Shown one piece after another: positions 35,641 to 45,214 of a stretch of 64,000 nt of DNA (position 1 is its first letter; each line of letters begins with the position of its first letter). The stretch covers positions 62,001 through 126,000 of the forward strand of contig NVTY02000061.1 in assembly GCA_002401765.2 (NCBI GenBank). The letters run 5' to 3'. Below the pieces are notes generated by a model that made no database searches, was not told the DNA's origin, and saw nothing but the letters and a program-made list of their open reading frames with translations. The DNA comes from Thiotrichaceae bacterium (GTDB taxonomy: Bacteria > Pseudomonadota > Gammaproteobacteria > SZUA-140). The translations under genes and the position numbers were made by a program.

Positions 35641-37563
35641 TTAAGAGGATTTACGTGTACGTAAATGCCATTCACAAAGTAATCGAACCTGCTTGGTTGT
35701 GTAACCTTTTGCCACCATGCGATCGATAAATTCCTGATGTTTTTTCTGATCCTCAGTCGATGACTGTGCATTAAAGGAGATCACCGGCAAAATATCTTCC
35801 GTGTTAGAGAACATCTTTTTCTCAATCACTGAACGCATCTTTTCAAAACTAGTCCACGAAGGGTTTAACCCTTCGTTATTAGCACGTGCACGCAATGTGA
35901 AATTGACAATCTCATTTCGAAAGTCTTTGGGATTACTAATTCCGGCGGGTTTCTCAATTTTCTCAAGCTCTTCATTTAATGCGGCTCGATCAAACATTTC
36001 ACCAGTATCAGGGTCTCTGAATTCACTATCCTGAATCCAAAAATCTGCATAAGTCACGTAGCGATCAAAGATATTTTGGCCAAATTCCGCATATGATTCA
36101 AGGTAGGCTGTCTGGATTTCTTTGGCAATAAACTCACTATAATTGGTGGCCAGGTAGCCTTTAATAAAAGAGAGGTAACGTTCTGCTGTTTCTGGTGGGA
36201 ACTGCATCTGTTCAATCTGCTGTTCCAGTATATAGAGAAGATGAACCGGGTTAGCCGCTATTTCAGAGTGGTCGTAATTAAACACTTTAGACATGATCTT
36301 AAATGCGAATCGAGTGGAAAGCCCGGTCATCCCTTCATCGGGGCCGGCACTATCTTTGTACTCTTGGTATGACTTCGCTTTAGGGTCGGTATCCTTTAAA
36401 TTCTCACCATCATAGATGCGCATTTTCGAGTAAATACTCGAGTTTTCAGGCTCGATCAAACGAGTCAACACCGCAAACTCTGCCATCATTTTTAAGGTAT
36501 CAGGAGCACAAGGCGCCGCTGAAAGAGAGCTATTAATCAATAGTTTTTCGTAAATTTTTGCCTCTTCAGAAACACGCAGGCAATAAGGCACTTTGACAAT
36601 ATAAATGCGATCTAAAAATGCCTCGTTATTTTTGTTATTCTTAAATGTTAACCATTCAGATTCATTTGAATGGGCAAGAATTGTTCCGGTAAAGGGGATC
36701 GCGGGAAACCCCTCTGTCCCTTTATAGTTACCTTCTTGGGTGGCGGTTAATAATGGGTGCAGTACTTTGATCGGTGCTTTAAACATCTCAACAAATTCAA
36801 GTAATCCCTGGTTCGCGAGACATAACCCGCCGGAGTAGCTATAGGCATCCGGGTCATCTTGTGAATATTGTTCAAGCTTACGAATATCGACCTTACCCAC
36901 AAGTGAAGAGATATCCTGGTTGTTTTCATCTCCGGGTTCAGTTTTAGCAATACCAATTTGTTCTAATACGGATGGATTCAGGCGCACAACTCTGAACTGA
37001 GAAATATCGCCATTGAATTCATGTAAGCGTTTAACGGCCCATGGTGACATAACACCGGGTAAGTAGCGTTTTGAGATTCCAAAATCATCAGCCAGTATGC
37101 TGGCATCTTCCTGTGGAGAAAACAGACTGAGTGGTGATTCGTTAACGGGAGAACCTTTAATCGCATAAAAGGGAACTTTTTCCATCAATGACTTAAGCTT
37201 TTCTGCTAGTGATGATTTACCACCTCCGACAGGGCCAAGCAGATAGAGAATTTGCTTTTTCTCTTCTAAACCCTGCGCTGCATGGCGATAAAAAGAGACA
37301 ATCTGCTCAATGGTCTCTTCCATCCCATAAAACGCTTTGAAAGCGGGATAAATTTTAATGACCTTGTTTGAGAAGATGCGGCTATAACGAGCGTCATCTC
37401 GTGTATCGAGCATCTCAGGCTCACCAATCGCGAGTAACATTCGTTCTGAGGAAGTGGCGTATGCGCACGGGTCATTTTTACAAATATCCAGATACTCTTG
37501 CAGACTCATCTCTTCTTCCTGAGCCTTTTCATAACGGGACTGGTACGAATCGAATATAGTCAT
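35641..37563 (-). CDS. prkA: PrkA-type serine protein kinase / AAA+ protein (YeaG)
   Basis: 640 aa from the ATG at 37563, preceded by GAGGTGAG; a GTG one codon earlier is also possible. The N-terminal AAA domain has Walker A GPVGGGKSSLAEKL and the AIPFTGTILAHSNESEW region; the C-terminal PrkA domain (about 420-630) contains RYVTYADFWIQDSEFRDPDT. In E. coli its homologue takes part in nitrogen-starvation and stationary-phase responses. First gene of the three-gene operon. Confidence 0.95.
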   Translation of the reverse strand: MTIFDSYQSRYEKAQEEEMSLQEYLDICKNDPCAYATSSERMLLAIGEPEMLDTRDDARYSRIFSNKVIKIYPAFKAFYGMEETIEQIVSFYRHAAQGLEEKKQILYLLGPVGGGKSSLAEKLKSLMEKVPFYAIKGSPVNESPLSLFSPQEDASILADDFGISKRYLPGVMSPWAVKRLHEFNGDISQFRVVRLNPSVLEQIGIAKTEPGDENNQDISSLVGKVDIRKLEQYSQDDPDAYSYSGGLCLANQGLLEFVEMFKAPIKVLHPLLTATQEGNYKGTEGFPAIPFTGTILAHSNESEWLTFKNNKNNEAFLDRIYIVKVPYCLRVSEEAKIYEKLLINSSLSAAPCAPDTLKMMAEFAVLTRLIEPENSSIYSKMRIYDGENLKDTDPKAKSYQEYKDSAGPDEGMTGLSTRFAFKIMSKVFNYDHSEIAANPVHLLYILEQQIEQMQFPPETAERYLSFIKGYLATNYSEFIAKEIQTAYLESYAEFGQNIFDRYVTYADFWIQDSEFRDPDTGEMFDRAALNEELEKIEKPAGISNPKDFRNEIVNFTLRARANNEGLNPSWTSFEKMRSVIEKKMFSNTEDILPVISFNAQSSTEDQKKHQEFIDRMVAKGYTTKQVRLLCEWHLRTRKSS

Positions 37564-37566
37564 CAC

Positions 37567-37877
37567 TCACCTCTCTGCATCAAACGGGGCCAGGGTTTGT
37601 CTCTGGTTCAAAGATAACAAAGCCATAGCACACGAGCTTGTAGACCTTATAATTTATATCGGCCACAGGTGAGGTTTCTTAGTCCTATTTAGCGACTAAT
37701 TCCGCCAATATTTTGTCAGATTTTCATTGTTTAAACGTGAATAACTGAAATTAAACAATAATAATAAACTGCCAGTGTGCTCACATGTAATCGCGATACC
37801 ATCGTTAATATTATTTGCATAAAACAGGCCATATTAAATTTGCTGTGAGGATATTTCTGTTACTCAGTGATTAACGG
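37567..37877. other. prkA upstream region
   Basis: These 311 bases separate prkA from the end of the DUF547 gene and hold no gene. On the minus strand a GCTATGG...TATAAATTATAAGG stretch gives -10-like hexamers. TTAGTC...GACTAA (37679-37698) is a small inverted repeat. I see no clear sigma-54 -24/-12 pair. Confidence 0.45.
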
Positions 37878-38672
37878 CTAATGCTTATCATTCAGCTGCC
37901 AATCGTAGTCGATAAATTCAATCTCAATATCAGATGAAATGAGGCGTTGAAGCTCATCGCTAGATAGCCCCAGTGAGGTTTGGTATGCGCTCAAAAATTG
38001 CTGTAGCGTATGATAACCACGCCAGCCACGCTCAAAGTCATCACGGTACCATTTGAAAATTTTAGAGACGTTCAATGTGTCATTTTTCAGGAAATTTCGA
38101 CTGCGATCACTCAGAAAGTGATGAGTCACGACTGCTAATTGTCCCTCCAGTTTATCGCCAGTAAATGCATCTGCTGAAAGTGCCGGACAACCAATACTGG
38201 CACAGTTCACAGCGAAGTGGATGCGGGGTTCCTGGTAGATGCCCTCCGCACGTATCATGCCGTGCTCGATATCATCTAACGAATGAGTGCTGCCGAACAA
38301 ATGAATAAAGCGCCGCTCCCACGGTGATTCAAGCCATGAGCCAAGATCTTTGATGGACTTGATGCTGGGGTACTGAGTTAAGATCAGTTCAATGGTCCAG
38401 GCATTATAGGCATTGATTAAAAAAGCGAGCTGTTCTGCCTTTGTCCAACCAGCAAAGGTTGGCGTTGAAACAGCTTCAAGTGACCTTAAGTAAGCCTTGA
38501 GATTGAAACGGTCTCGCGAAAAACCTCGGTAATCGACCTGTGTTGAGCCACCACCGTTAATGATGATCACATGTTTTTTTAATAACTGATCCCAGTTGGA
38601 ATGATCAAAACTTGCCGCTTGCGACGATAATGTCGTAATTGATAATAATATCAACAGTACTAGTTTTTTCAT
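37878..38672 (-). CDS. exported DUF547 protein
   Basis: 264 aa. A signal peptide (MKKLVLLILLSITTLSSQAA) directs it out of the cytoplasm. The DUF547 core includes AFLINAYNAWTIELIL, DIEHGMIRAEGIYQEPRIHF and VNCASIGCPALSADAFTGDK, with conserved His and Cys that make the family look like a papain-type or related hydrolase fold; no activity is proven. Its ATG overlaps the stop of the membrane flavoprotein gene by four bases, which ties the two functionally. Confidence 0.88.
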   Translation of the reverse strand: MKKLVLLILLSITTLSSQAASFDHSNWDQLLKKHVIIINGGGSTQVDYRGFSRDRFNLKAYLRSLEAVSTPTFAGWTKAEQLAFLINAYNAWTIELILTQYPSIKSIKDLGSWLESPWERRFIHLFGSTHSLDDIEHGMIRAEGIYQEPRIHFAVNCASIGCPALSADAFTGDKLEGQLAVVTHHFLSDRSRNFLKNDTLNVSKIFKWYRDDFERGWRGYHTLQQFLSAYQTSLGLSSDELQRLISSDIEIEFIDYDWQLNDKH

Positions 38673-40810
38673 GCACCGCGCCTCCAGCTGTGAAAACGTT
38701 CAACCCAGCGCAATAATCGTTGCGGTGCATGCGCGCGCTTCCAGTTACCAGCAACATATTTATTCGCCTCAGCCATGGTTGGATAGATATGAATAGTGCC
38801 GAGGATTTTATTAAGCCCCAGTCCATGCTTCATCGCCGTTACATATTCGGCAATCAAATCCCCGGAGTGCTCACCAACAATCGTTACCCCAAGAATACGA
38901 TCCTTACCTGGCACCGTCAGAACCTTAATAAAACCATGCGCTTCTTCATCTGTAATGGCGCGGTCAAGGTCATCGATGCCATATGTGGTGACCTCATATT
39001 CAACCCCCTTTTCTTTGGCCTCCGTTTCATTGAGCCCGACACGCGCAACTTCTGGGTCCGTAAAGGTTGCCCAGGGGATCACGCGGTAGTCAACTTTAAA
39101 GCTCTTAAAGCCACTAAAGAGTGAGTTAACCGCGGCATACCACGCCTGGTGAGCGGCGGCATGGGTGAACTGATATGGCCCCGCGACATCACCTGCGGCA
39201 AAAATATTAGGGAAATTAGTCTGCAATAACTCATTGACGACCACCGTTCGATTCACCACAACACCGAGTTCTTCAAGGCCAAAGCCAGTGGTATTCGCGA
39301 CGCGTCCCAGGGCAATCAATATTTGGTCAAACGGAATATGCACCTCTTTGCCCTGATGATCACAAATTAGGACCTTCTCACCATTTTCGATACAGAATGC
39401 CTTCGCTTGATGGCCAGTGCGCACATCAATGCCTTCTGCTTTAAAACGAGCCATCACCAGTGCTGAAACATCCGGATCTTCTCGCCCCATCAAACGATCA
39501 GCCAGCTCTACCTGTATGACATGCGTGCCTAGTCGCACAAAACTCTGCGCCAGTTCACACCCAATAGGGCCACCACCCAGCACCACCAGTCGTTTAGGCT
39601 GTTCACGCAGATTCCAGATATTATCTGAGGTTAGATAACCCACTTCATCCAGACCCAGCAATGGCGGCACAAAAGGCCGTGCACCGCTTGCAATCACAAT
39701 ATTACGGGTCGTCAATGTCTGCCCATTCACCTCAACCGTATAAGGTGAGGTGATTTTCGCCTCACCCTCGACCACATCGACCCCCAGGTCCCGATAACGC
39801 TCAACAGAATCATGCGGCTCAATTGTTTTAATCACGCGCTGGACCCGCGCCATGATATCCGCAAAATCAAAATCGACACTGGCAGACGTCATCCCCAGTT
39901 CGCTGGCGCGTTTTTGTTGAGCAATGAATTTGGCTGAGCGAATCAGTGCTTTGGATGGGACACAGCCAGTATTCAGGCAATCACCGCCCATTTTATGTTT
40001 TTCGATTAAGGTCACCTTGGCCTTCACTGCTGCGGCAATGTAAGAGGTCACCAGCCCTGCAGAACCACCACCGATCACAATCAGGTTACGATCAAACGTA
40101 GCTGGTCTTGGATAGCCTTTCAAAACCTGCTTAGCCCGAACCATATTGATGACCTTTTTAGCCATCAGAGGAAAGAGACCCAGCAGTACAAATGATAAAA
40201 GCAGTCCTGGCGATAGAATGCCACTTAATGATTCAATCTGCGCGATCTGCGTACCCGCATTAACGAAGACAACGGTGCCTGCCAGCATCCCCAATTGGCT
40301 CACCCAAAAGTAGGTGATGGTACGTATGGGTGTTAAACCCATCAATAGATTGATCACGAAAAATGGAAATGCGGGCACAAGTCGTAATGTGAATAGATAA
40401 AAAGCACCATCTTTCTCAATGCCATCATTGATCGTTTTCAGTTTATCGCCAAACTGACGCTGAATCGAGTCACGCAGTAGATAGCGTGACGCAAGAAAGG
40501 CAATCGTTGCGCCCAGTGTTGATGCAAACGAAACAATAATAGTACCGGCAAATAGACCAAAGATAGCCCCAGCCATGAGTGTCATGATGGCAGCACCGGG
40601 AAGTGAAAGGCCAGTGACTGCAATGTAGAGGATAAAGAATAGCGTAATAGTCACCAGTGGATTGGCATGATAATAGGCCTCAATCTCCGCCTGCTGTGAT
40701 TTGAAGTAATCAATATTAAAATACAGCCCTAAGTCAAAGATAAAGTAAGCGGCAATCAAAATGAAGATAACGACGATTAATGCAATTTTACTTTTTTTCA
40801 TCAAACTCAA
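38669..40810 (-). CDS. TVP38/TMEM64 membrane domain fused to a FAD disulfide oxidoreductase
   Basis: 713 aa. Residues 1-225 are a SNARE-associated/TVP38 membrane domain with about five spans and the RLVPAFPFFVINLLMGLTPI motif. Residues about 240-710 form a class I pyridine nucleotide-disulfide oxidoreductase: LIVIGGGSAGLVTSYIAAA (FAD), GGDCLNTGCVPSKALIRSAK (redox CxxxxC), LVVLGGGPIGCELAQSFVRL (NADH) and the C-terminal interface domain with FTDPEVARVGLNE. It resembles mercuric and dihydrolipoamide reductases but has no HMA domain and no C-terminal Cys pair. It probably passes electrons near the inner membrane; the acceptor is unknown. Confidence 0.9.
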   Translation of the reverse strand: MSLMKKSKIALIVVIFILIAAYFIFDLGLYFNIDYFKSQQAEIEAYYHANPLVTITLFFILYIAVTGLSLPGAAIMTLMAGAIFGLFAGTIIVSFASTLGATIAFLASRYLLRDSIQRQFGDKLKTINDGIEKDGAFYLFTLRLVPAFPFFVINLLMGLTPIRTITYFWVSQLGMLAGTVVFVNAGTQIAQIESLSGILSPGLLLSFVLLGLFPLMAKKVINMVRAKQVLKGYPRPATFDRNLIVIGGGSAGLVTSYIAAAVKAKVTLIEKHKMGGDCLNTGCVPSKALIRSAKFIAQQKRASELGMTSASVDFDFADIMARVQRVIKTIEPHDSVERYRDLGVDVVEGEAKITSPYTVEVNGQTLTTRNIVIASGARPFVPPLLGLDEVGYLTSDNIWNLREQPKRLVVLGGGPIGCELAQSFVRLGTHVIQVELADRLMGREDPDVSALVMARFKAEGIDVRTGHQAKAFCIENGEKVLICDHQGKEVHIPFDQILIALGRVANTTGFGLEELGVVVNRTVVVNELLQTNFPNIFAAGDVAGPYQFTHAAAHQAWYAAVNSLFSGFKSFKVDYRVIPWATFTDPEVARVGLNETEAKEKGVEYEVTTYGIDDLDRAITDEEAHGFIKVLTVPGKDRILGVTIVGEHSGDLIAEYVTAMKHGLGLNKILGTIHIYPTMAEANKYVAGNWKRAHAPQRLLRWVERFHSWRRGA

Positions 40811-40898
40811 TCCTTGTGTTGCTGGTGCTTGTTAATGCTTGCCAGGTAGTAGTCGTCGTGTATGAGGTAAATATTACAGTTAATTGTAAAAACTATTC

Positions 40899-41037
40899 GA
40901 GACCTTTGTACGAGAACTAGTTTTCGTTCCAGCAAGGCATAAATGACCGAAAAAACGGAGTTTACACGAAGTAAATGAGTATTTTGAGATCATTTATAAC
41001 GCGGCTGGAGCGGAAAATAGACTCGTGCAAAGGTCTC
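40899..41037. mobile_element. 139-bp MITE-like palindrome with 5-bp target duplication
   Basis: The ends GAGACCTTTGTACGAG and CTCGTGCAAAGGTCTC are complementary with one mismatch, and complementarity continues inward (TTCGTTCCAGC with GCTGGAGCGGAA, TAAATGA with TCATTTA). TATTC stands on both sides (40894-40898, 41038-41042), as a target duplication. There is no transposase, so it is non-autonomous. The GAGACCTTTG ends resemble those of IS5-group elements; that assignment is tentative. Confidence 0.8.
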
Positions 41038-41108
41038 TATTCATATTATGCTGCAATAAAAAACCAGCGCAGTGGCTGGTTTAAATTCAGAAAGACGACT
41101 ATCAGTTG

Positions 41109-41717
41109 TTAACGACTACCCCATTTCTTTTTCAGGTAAGCATCCCGCCCTGAGTTGTAACGGTAGAATTTATAGCGCACAGGGTTCTTTTGATAAAAGT
41201 CCTGGTGATATTCTTCAGCCTTATAAAAGTCCTTAAGTGCGGTAACCTCAGTCACGATTGGCTTATCGAAAACACCTGATTCCGCTAGTGCATCCCGTGA
41301 AGCCAGGGCTAGCGCTCTCTGGATATCATTATGATAAAAAATTTCACTGCGATACTGTTTTCCCACATCAACAAACTGACGATCAACCGCCGTCGGGTCT
41401 ATATTACGCCAGAAGACATCAAGTAGTTTTTGATAGTCTATTTTAGCAGGGTCGTACTCAATCTGAATCACTTCGGTATGGCCAGTCCTCCCGCCAGCAA
41501 CCTCTTTATAGGTCGGGCTTACCTCATCACCACCGGCGTAACCTGAGGTGGTTGAGATCACCCCTTTAAGTTGATCAAACGGCGGTTCCATGCACCAGAA
41601 GCAACCACCGGCAAAAGTTGCCTTTTCAATCTCAGGACCGTTACTGTCAGCCATCACATTCACTCCACCAGCCAATGAAAAAATAAGTGCCAAACCTACC
41701 GCGATCACTTTATTCAT
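41109..41717 (-). CDS. msrA: peptide methionine-S-sulfoxide reductase, exported
   Basis: 202 aa from the ATG at 41717 (GAGG seven bases before). A signal peptide (MNKVIAVGLALIFSLAGGVN) precedes the mature enzyme, which repairs S-epimers of methionine sulfoxide outside the cytoplasm. GGCFWCMEPPFDQLKGV has catalytic Cys39; GYAGGDEVSPTYKEVAGGRT and GHTEVIQIEYDP complete the signature. Located directly downstream of msrB, 28 bases from it, so both stereoisomers are handled by one operon. Confidence 0.94.
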   Translation of the reverse strand: MNKVIAVGLALIFSLAGGVNVMADSNGPEIEKATFAGGCFWCMEPPFDQLKGVISTTSGYAGGDEVSPTYKEVAGGRTGHTEVIQIEYDPAKIDYQKLLDVFWRNIDPTAVDRQFVDVGKQYRSEIFYHNDIQRALALASRDALAESGVFDKPIVTEVTALKDFYKAEEYHQDFYQKNPVRYKFYRYNSGRDAYLKKKWGSR

Positions 41718-41745
41718 CTCGTGCCTCATTCAATATAGCCAAAAA

Positions 41746-42249
41746 TCACGCGGGGATAAATTTTAGTGCCACCCCATTATTACACCAACGCTTGCCACTC
41801 GGCTGAGGGCCATCTTTGAAAATATGGCCATGATGTCCGCCGCAACGGGCACAGTGATATTCGGTGCGTGGGTAAATCAATTTAAAGTCTATTTTAGTCT
41901 CAAAGGCGCCATCGATCGACTCAAAAAAGCTAGGCCAGCCAGTGCCACTGTCAAACTTCATATTGCTGGTAAAAGCAGGCTGGTTACATCCGGCACAATG
42001 GAAGATGCCATCACGATCTTCATCATTTAACTCGCTTGAGAATGGTTGCTCGGTACCCTCTTTGCGTAACACCTCAAACTGCTCTGCCGTCAGTTTCTCC
42101 CGCCACTCTTGCTCACTCATTACCACTCTCTCCATTTGATCACGACCTCTTTTATTCCTGTCTGCCATGGCTAGTCGAGCTATCAACGGTATGCTGGCTG
42201 CCGCCAGCAGCATTGCCGCACCTACTTTTAAAAATTGACGACGATTCAT
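41746..42249 (-). CDS. msrB: peptide methionine-R-sulfoxide reductase with Tat-like signal
   Basis: 167 aa. The N-terminus MNRRQFLKVGAAMLLAAA is a twin-arginine export signal, so it acts in the periplasm with MsrA. Zinc Cys pairs are in FHCAGCNQPAF and HCARCGGHHGHIF. The catalytic Cys lies in KRWCNNGVALKFIPA at the C-terminus. Normal length for an exported MsrB. Confidence 0.93.
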   Translation of the reverse strand: MNRRQFLKVGAAMLLAAASIPLIARLAMADRNKRGRDQMERVVMSEQEWREKLTAEQFEVLRKEGTEQPFSSELNDEDRDGIFHCAGCNQPAFTSNMKFDSGTGWPSFFESIDGAFETKIDFKLIYPRTEYHCARCGGHHGHIFKDGPQPSGKRWCNNGVALKFIPA

Positions 42250-42331
42250 ATTTTCACCCTAAAGTCTGTTCACTTATCTCTTCAAATTAGTCGCAATAAG
42301 ATAGCAAACGTTACATCTCATTGGCAATAAA

Positions 42332-42544
42332 TTACGATTTAACTTGCTCCGCCTCAAATGCCCTTAGGCAACTTAAACAGAGGCAGCGCACATCTCGCTC
42401 TTTCTCCGCTAGGCGTGCCAATAGCACAGCAGGAAATGTTTCGGCACGACACCAACATGGCCCATCCTGGCATGCCTGAGCCATTTCAGATTGGCATCGG
42501 TTCTGCCCCCCACAGAGTGGACAATGATCTTTCTCTGTCTTCAT
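42332..42544 (-). CDS. cysteine-rich CWC family protein
   Basis: 70 aa from the ATG at 42544 (MKTEKDHCPLCGGQN); a start ten codons upstream is possible. CPLCGGQNRCQ, then GPCWCRAE and VRCLCLSCL place eight or so cysteines in the CWC pattern, a probable zinc-binding domain of unknown role. It is a single small gene upstream of msrB in the same direction. Confidence 0.8.
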   Translation of the reverse strand: MKTEKDHCPLCGGQNRCQSEMAQACQDGPCWCRAETFPAVLLARLAEKERDVRCLCLSCLRAFEAEQVKS

Positions 42545-42715
42545 CAATGTTTGAGTCTTAAACTCTATTGCCATGTCAATATTACGTTACTCGCAGAATG
42601 AGGGAGTCATTATAAATATACGATATTCAATAGTATAGCGGCCATCATGATGGCTGGGTTTCAGAAAGACAGCTATTTTGTCGATATATACACAAGCAGT
42701 AAGAGGTCTATAATT

Positions 42716-42952
42716 ATGAGCACAATTTCCGCCCTTAATTCGGGTATTGCAGGTATACAACGCGGTGTGGCAATGGCTGAAAAGAGCGCGGCTACCATCG
42801 CAAGTACGACTACTAGCGGCTCGGGTAACCCAACCGATGTCGCTGAGCCTTTAGTAGAGCTCATGATGGCCCGACTACAGGTTGAAGCATCAGCCAAAGT
42901 AGTCGAAACGATTAGCGATACGATTGGTACGCTCATCAATACAACCGCTTGA
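42716..42952 (+). CDS. small protein resembling the ends of flagellar rod proteins
   Basis: 78 aa from the ATG at 42716, with AAGAGG upstream. The N-terminus MSTISALNSGIAGIQRGVAM and the C-terminus LVELMMARLQVEASAKVVET recall the paired terminal helices of FlgB/FlgC-type rod proteins (ALSGL...A.NIAN and MV.LM.A...YEAN), with almost nothing between. It may be a minimal coiled-coil former. No flagellar genes are nearby, so any role is open. A Ser/Thr/Gly-rich linker sits at residues 25-40. Confidence 0.6.
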   Translation: MSTISALNSGIAGIQRGVAMAEKSAATIASTTTSGSGNPTDVAEPLVELMMARLQVEASAKVVETISDTIGTLINTTA

Positions 42953-42971
42953 GCTCACTACAACCGATATT

Positions 42972-44036
42972 TTATTTAATGCGCCGCATCATCAACAGTG
43001 ATGCGATAAAAAAGACCAGCGTTGGTAATACCGCGCTGAGCGCAGGATTAATATGAAATACTAATCCCACATAGCTCGACATCTGGTGAATCACATAAAA
43101 TGAGATGCCGACCAATGTGCCGACCAATACGCGCACCCCCACCCCCACCGAGCGCAGTGGTCCAAAGACAAATGGTATCGATAAAAAGACCATCACTGCG
43201 GTTGCGAATGGCAAAATCACTTTTGACCAGAAGACCATCTCATAATGAGCCGCATTCAGATCATTATCTTTAAGATATTCGATATATTTATATAGCCCAA
43301 ATGCAGAAAGGCTGCGCGGTTTGATCGCGATAACATCGATTATGTCAGGATCAACCAAGCTTGCTTGCGGCATATGAATAATGTTTGATGATTCGACCCC
43401 ATCATCACGAATACGGCTATTGCTCGCATCATTCAGGACCCACTGATTATCTTCATAGATGGCGCTTTTCGCGTAAATCACCAGTGTCAGTCGGCGTTGC
43501 TCATCTATCTCATAGATATAAATATCGCGTAATTCACCGCTAGAGAGCACTCGGCGTACATTGATAATACGAGTGTCATCTCGCGTCCAGAACCCTTTCT
43601 CAATCTTCTTATTTACATGGCCGGCTAACGCCTCACTGCGAATTTCTTGCGCCAGCCGTTCACTCTCGCTAGAAACAAATTCACTGATGATGACCGCCAC
43701 TGCAACCAGTATTAAGCCGGCTTTCATCACTGACCAGGTAATTCGGCCGATCGAAATTCCGGCTGAGCGCATCACCACCAGCTCACTATTACTCGCCATA
43801 ACGCCTAGCCCCATAACAGAGCCGAGTAATGCCGCAACTGGGAATAGGTCATAAGCGAGTCTTGGCAGGGTGAGTGCTACATAAGAAAGTGCAAGCAGCG
43901 CGCTATAGTCACCTTTGCCGATGTATGACAGTTCATTTACAAACGCAGCAAATGCAAACAGTGCCAACAGAATCAGCATTACCAGCAACACACTGCCGAT
44001 AACGGTTCGCATAATATAACGATCTAAGATCCCCAT
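42972..44036 (-). CDS. lptG: LPS export permease LptG
   Basis: 354 aa from the ATG at 44036; a GTG just before it shares a base with the lptF stop. LptG and LptF form the inner-membrane ABC permease that extracts lipopolysaccharide with LptB. ILDRYIMRTVIGSVLLVMLI opens the first span; six spans in all, three at each end, flank a periplasmic beta-jellyroll (about 125-265). Its pairing with lptF and the divergent pepA is the conserved gammaproteobacterial order. Confidence 0.95.
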   Translation of the reverse strand: MGILDRYIMRTVIGSVLLVMLILLALFAFAAFVNELSYIGKGDYSALLALSYVALTLPRLAYDLFPVAALLGSVMGLGVMASNSELVVMRSAGISIGRITWSVMKAGLILVAVAVIISEFVSSESERLAQEIRSEALAGHVNKKIEKGFWTRDDTRIINVRRVLSSGELRDIYIYEIDEQRRLTLVIYAKSAIYEDNQWVLNDASNSRIRDDGVESSNIIHMPQASLVDPDIIDVIAIKPRSLSAFGLYKYIEYLKDNDLNAAHYEMVFWSKVILPFATAVMVFLSIPFVFGPLRSVGVGVRVLVGTLVGISFYVIHQMSSYVGLVFHINPALSAVLPTLVFFIASLLMMRRIK

Positions 44037-44038
44037 CA

Positions 44039-45214
44039 CTACGGCTCCTTCTCAGCGATCAGGCGATCTACAGGCGGTCGACTTTTCGAATTCAACCAGC
44101 CTACGCCATACTGTTTATAAAGCAGTATGGCGGTCAATAACAGTACACAACCATGCGTCCACCATAGGCCTGCGGCTTGCACCATCACTTCACGTTCAAT
44201 CCAGGTTCTCCCCACGCCCATCAGGTTGCTGTAGATAAAATAGACCAGGATCGCCACAAACAACTTGGCATAGCGACCCTGGCGTGGGTTTGTCCGACTC
44301 AAAGGAACCGCGAGTAAGGCCAATAATATGGTCGACAGCGGCATCGCCAGTCGCCAGTGCAGTTCCGCTTCATCATAGCGTCGTAACTTCTCAAAATCGA
44401 GGTGATGCTCTTTTGCAAATTGACGACGAATTTCTGGGTCTAACAGTTCACGGGTCGGATATGCCTTATGCTTACGGCTAGAGCGCACCACTTCACGTTC
44501 CTGAATACGGATTGCATGTGTTTTAAACTTTGTGATTGTAAAATCAGAGCTGCCTGGTCGCCCCTCATATCGATAACCATCCTGCAGTTCAAGATAGCGC
44601 CCACCACTGCCTTCTTTTATAAAATGATGAGCAGTAGCTGCCGAGAGGATAACCTGCTGACCATCGCGCTCACTATGGATAAAGACATCCCGTAATTCAG
44701 CTTGGTCATCAGAAATATACTCAGCATAAAATACCCCTTCAGCACTAGAAGGTGCCGTGAATCGGCCTGATGCAATCCCCATCATCGTTGCTGCCGCCTT
44801 TTCCCGGTCCTGAATCCGATAGGTCTGCTCAGTCGCCCAGGGTGCGACATAAAAGGTAATCAAAGAGACGATCATCGCCACCAATACCGCGAGTAAAAAT
44901 ACGGTTTTATAAATGCGGCCGATACTGACGCCGCAGGCCAACATTGCCACCATTTCACTATCTTTGTAGAGCCGGCTAAAGGCGATCAAGACCGACAAAA
45001 ACAGCGCCAACGGTAACATAATCACCAGCGCATCTAATGTCTTGAGCATTAAGATGGTGAGGATCACATCGCTGGAAAGCGCCCCCGTGCTGGCATCGGC
45101 AAGGTAATAGACAAAGCGATTACTGAGGAAAATCAGCAATAGCACCGTGACCACCGCTACCAAGGTTAACAGCACTTCTTTCAGAATATAGCGACTGATG
45201 ATCACTATTGACAC
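44039..45214 (-). CDS. lptF: LPS export permease LptF
   Basis: 391 aa, with the same layout as LptG: membrane spans at both ends and a periplasmic jellyroll (about 125-260). MSIVIISRYILKEVLLTLVA is a typical LptF start, and FSRLYKDSEMVAMLACGVSI is the conserved coupling helix that contacts LptB. It is divergent from pepA, with a 206-base shared promoter region. Confidence 0.95.
   Translation of the reverse strand: MSIVIISRYILKEVLLTLVAVVTVLLLIFLSNRFVYYLADASTGALSSDVILTILMLKTLDALVIMLPLALFLSVLIAFSRLYKDSEMVAMLACGVSIGRIYKTVFLLAVLVAMIVSLITFYVAPWATEQTYRIQDREKAAATMMGIASGRFTAPSSAEGVFYAEYISDDQAELRDVFIHSERDGQQVILSAATAHHFIKEGSGGRYLELQDGYRYEGRPGSSDFTITKFKTHAIRIQEREVVRSSRKHKAYPTRELLDPEIRRQFAKEHHLDFEKLRRYDEAELHWRLAMPLSTILLALLAVPLSRTNPRQGRYAKLFVAILVYFIYSNLMGVGRTWIEREVMVQAAGLWWTHGCVLLLTAILLYKQYGVGWLNSKSRPPVDRLIAEKEP

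Noticed and set aside
38669..40810. Mercuric reductase
   Set aside because: It lacks the HMA domain, the C-terminal Cys pair and any mer genes nearby; only the shared flavoenzyme fold is certain.
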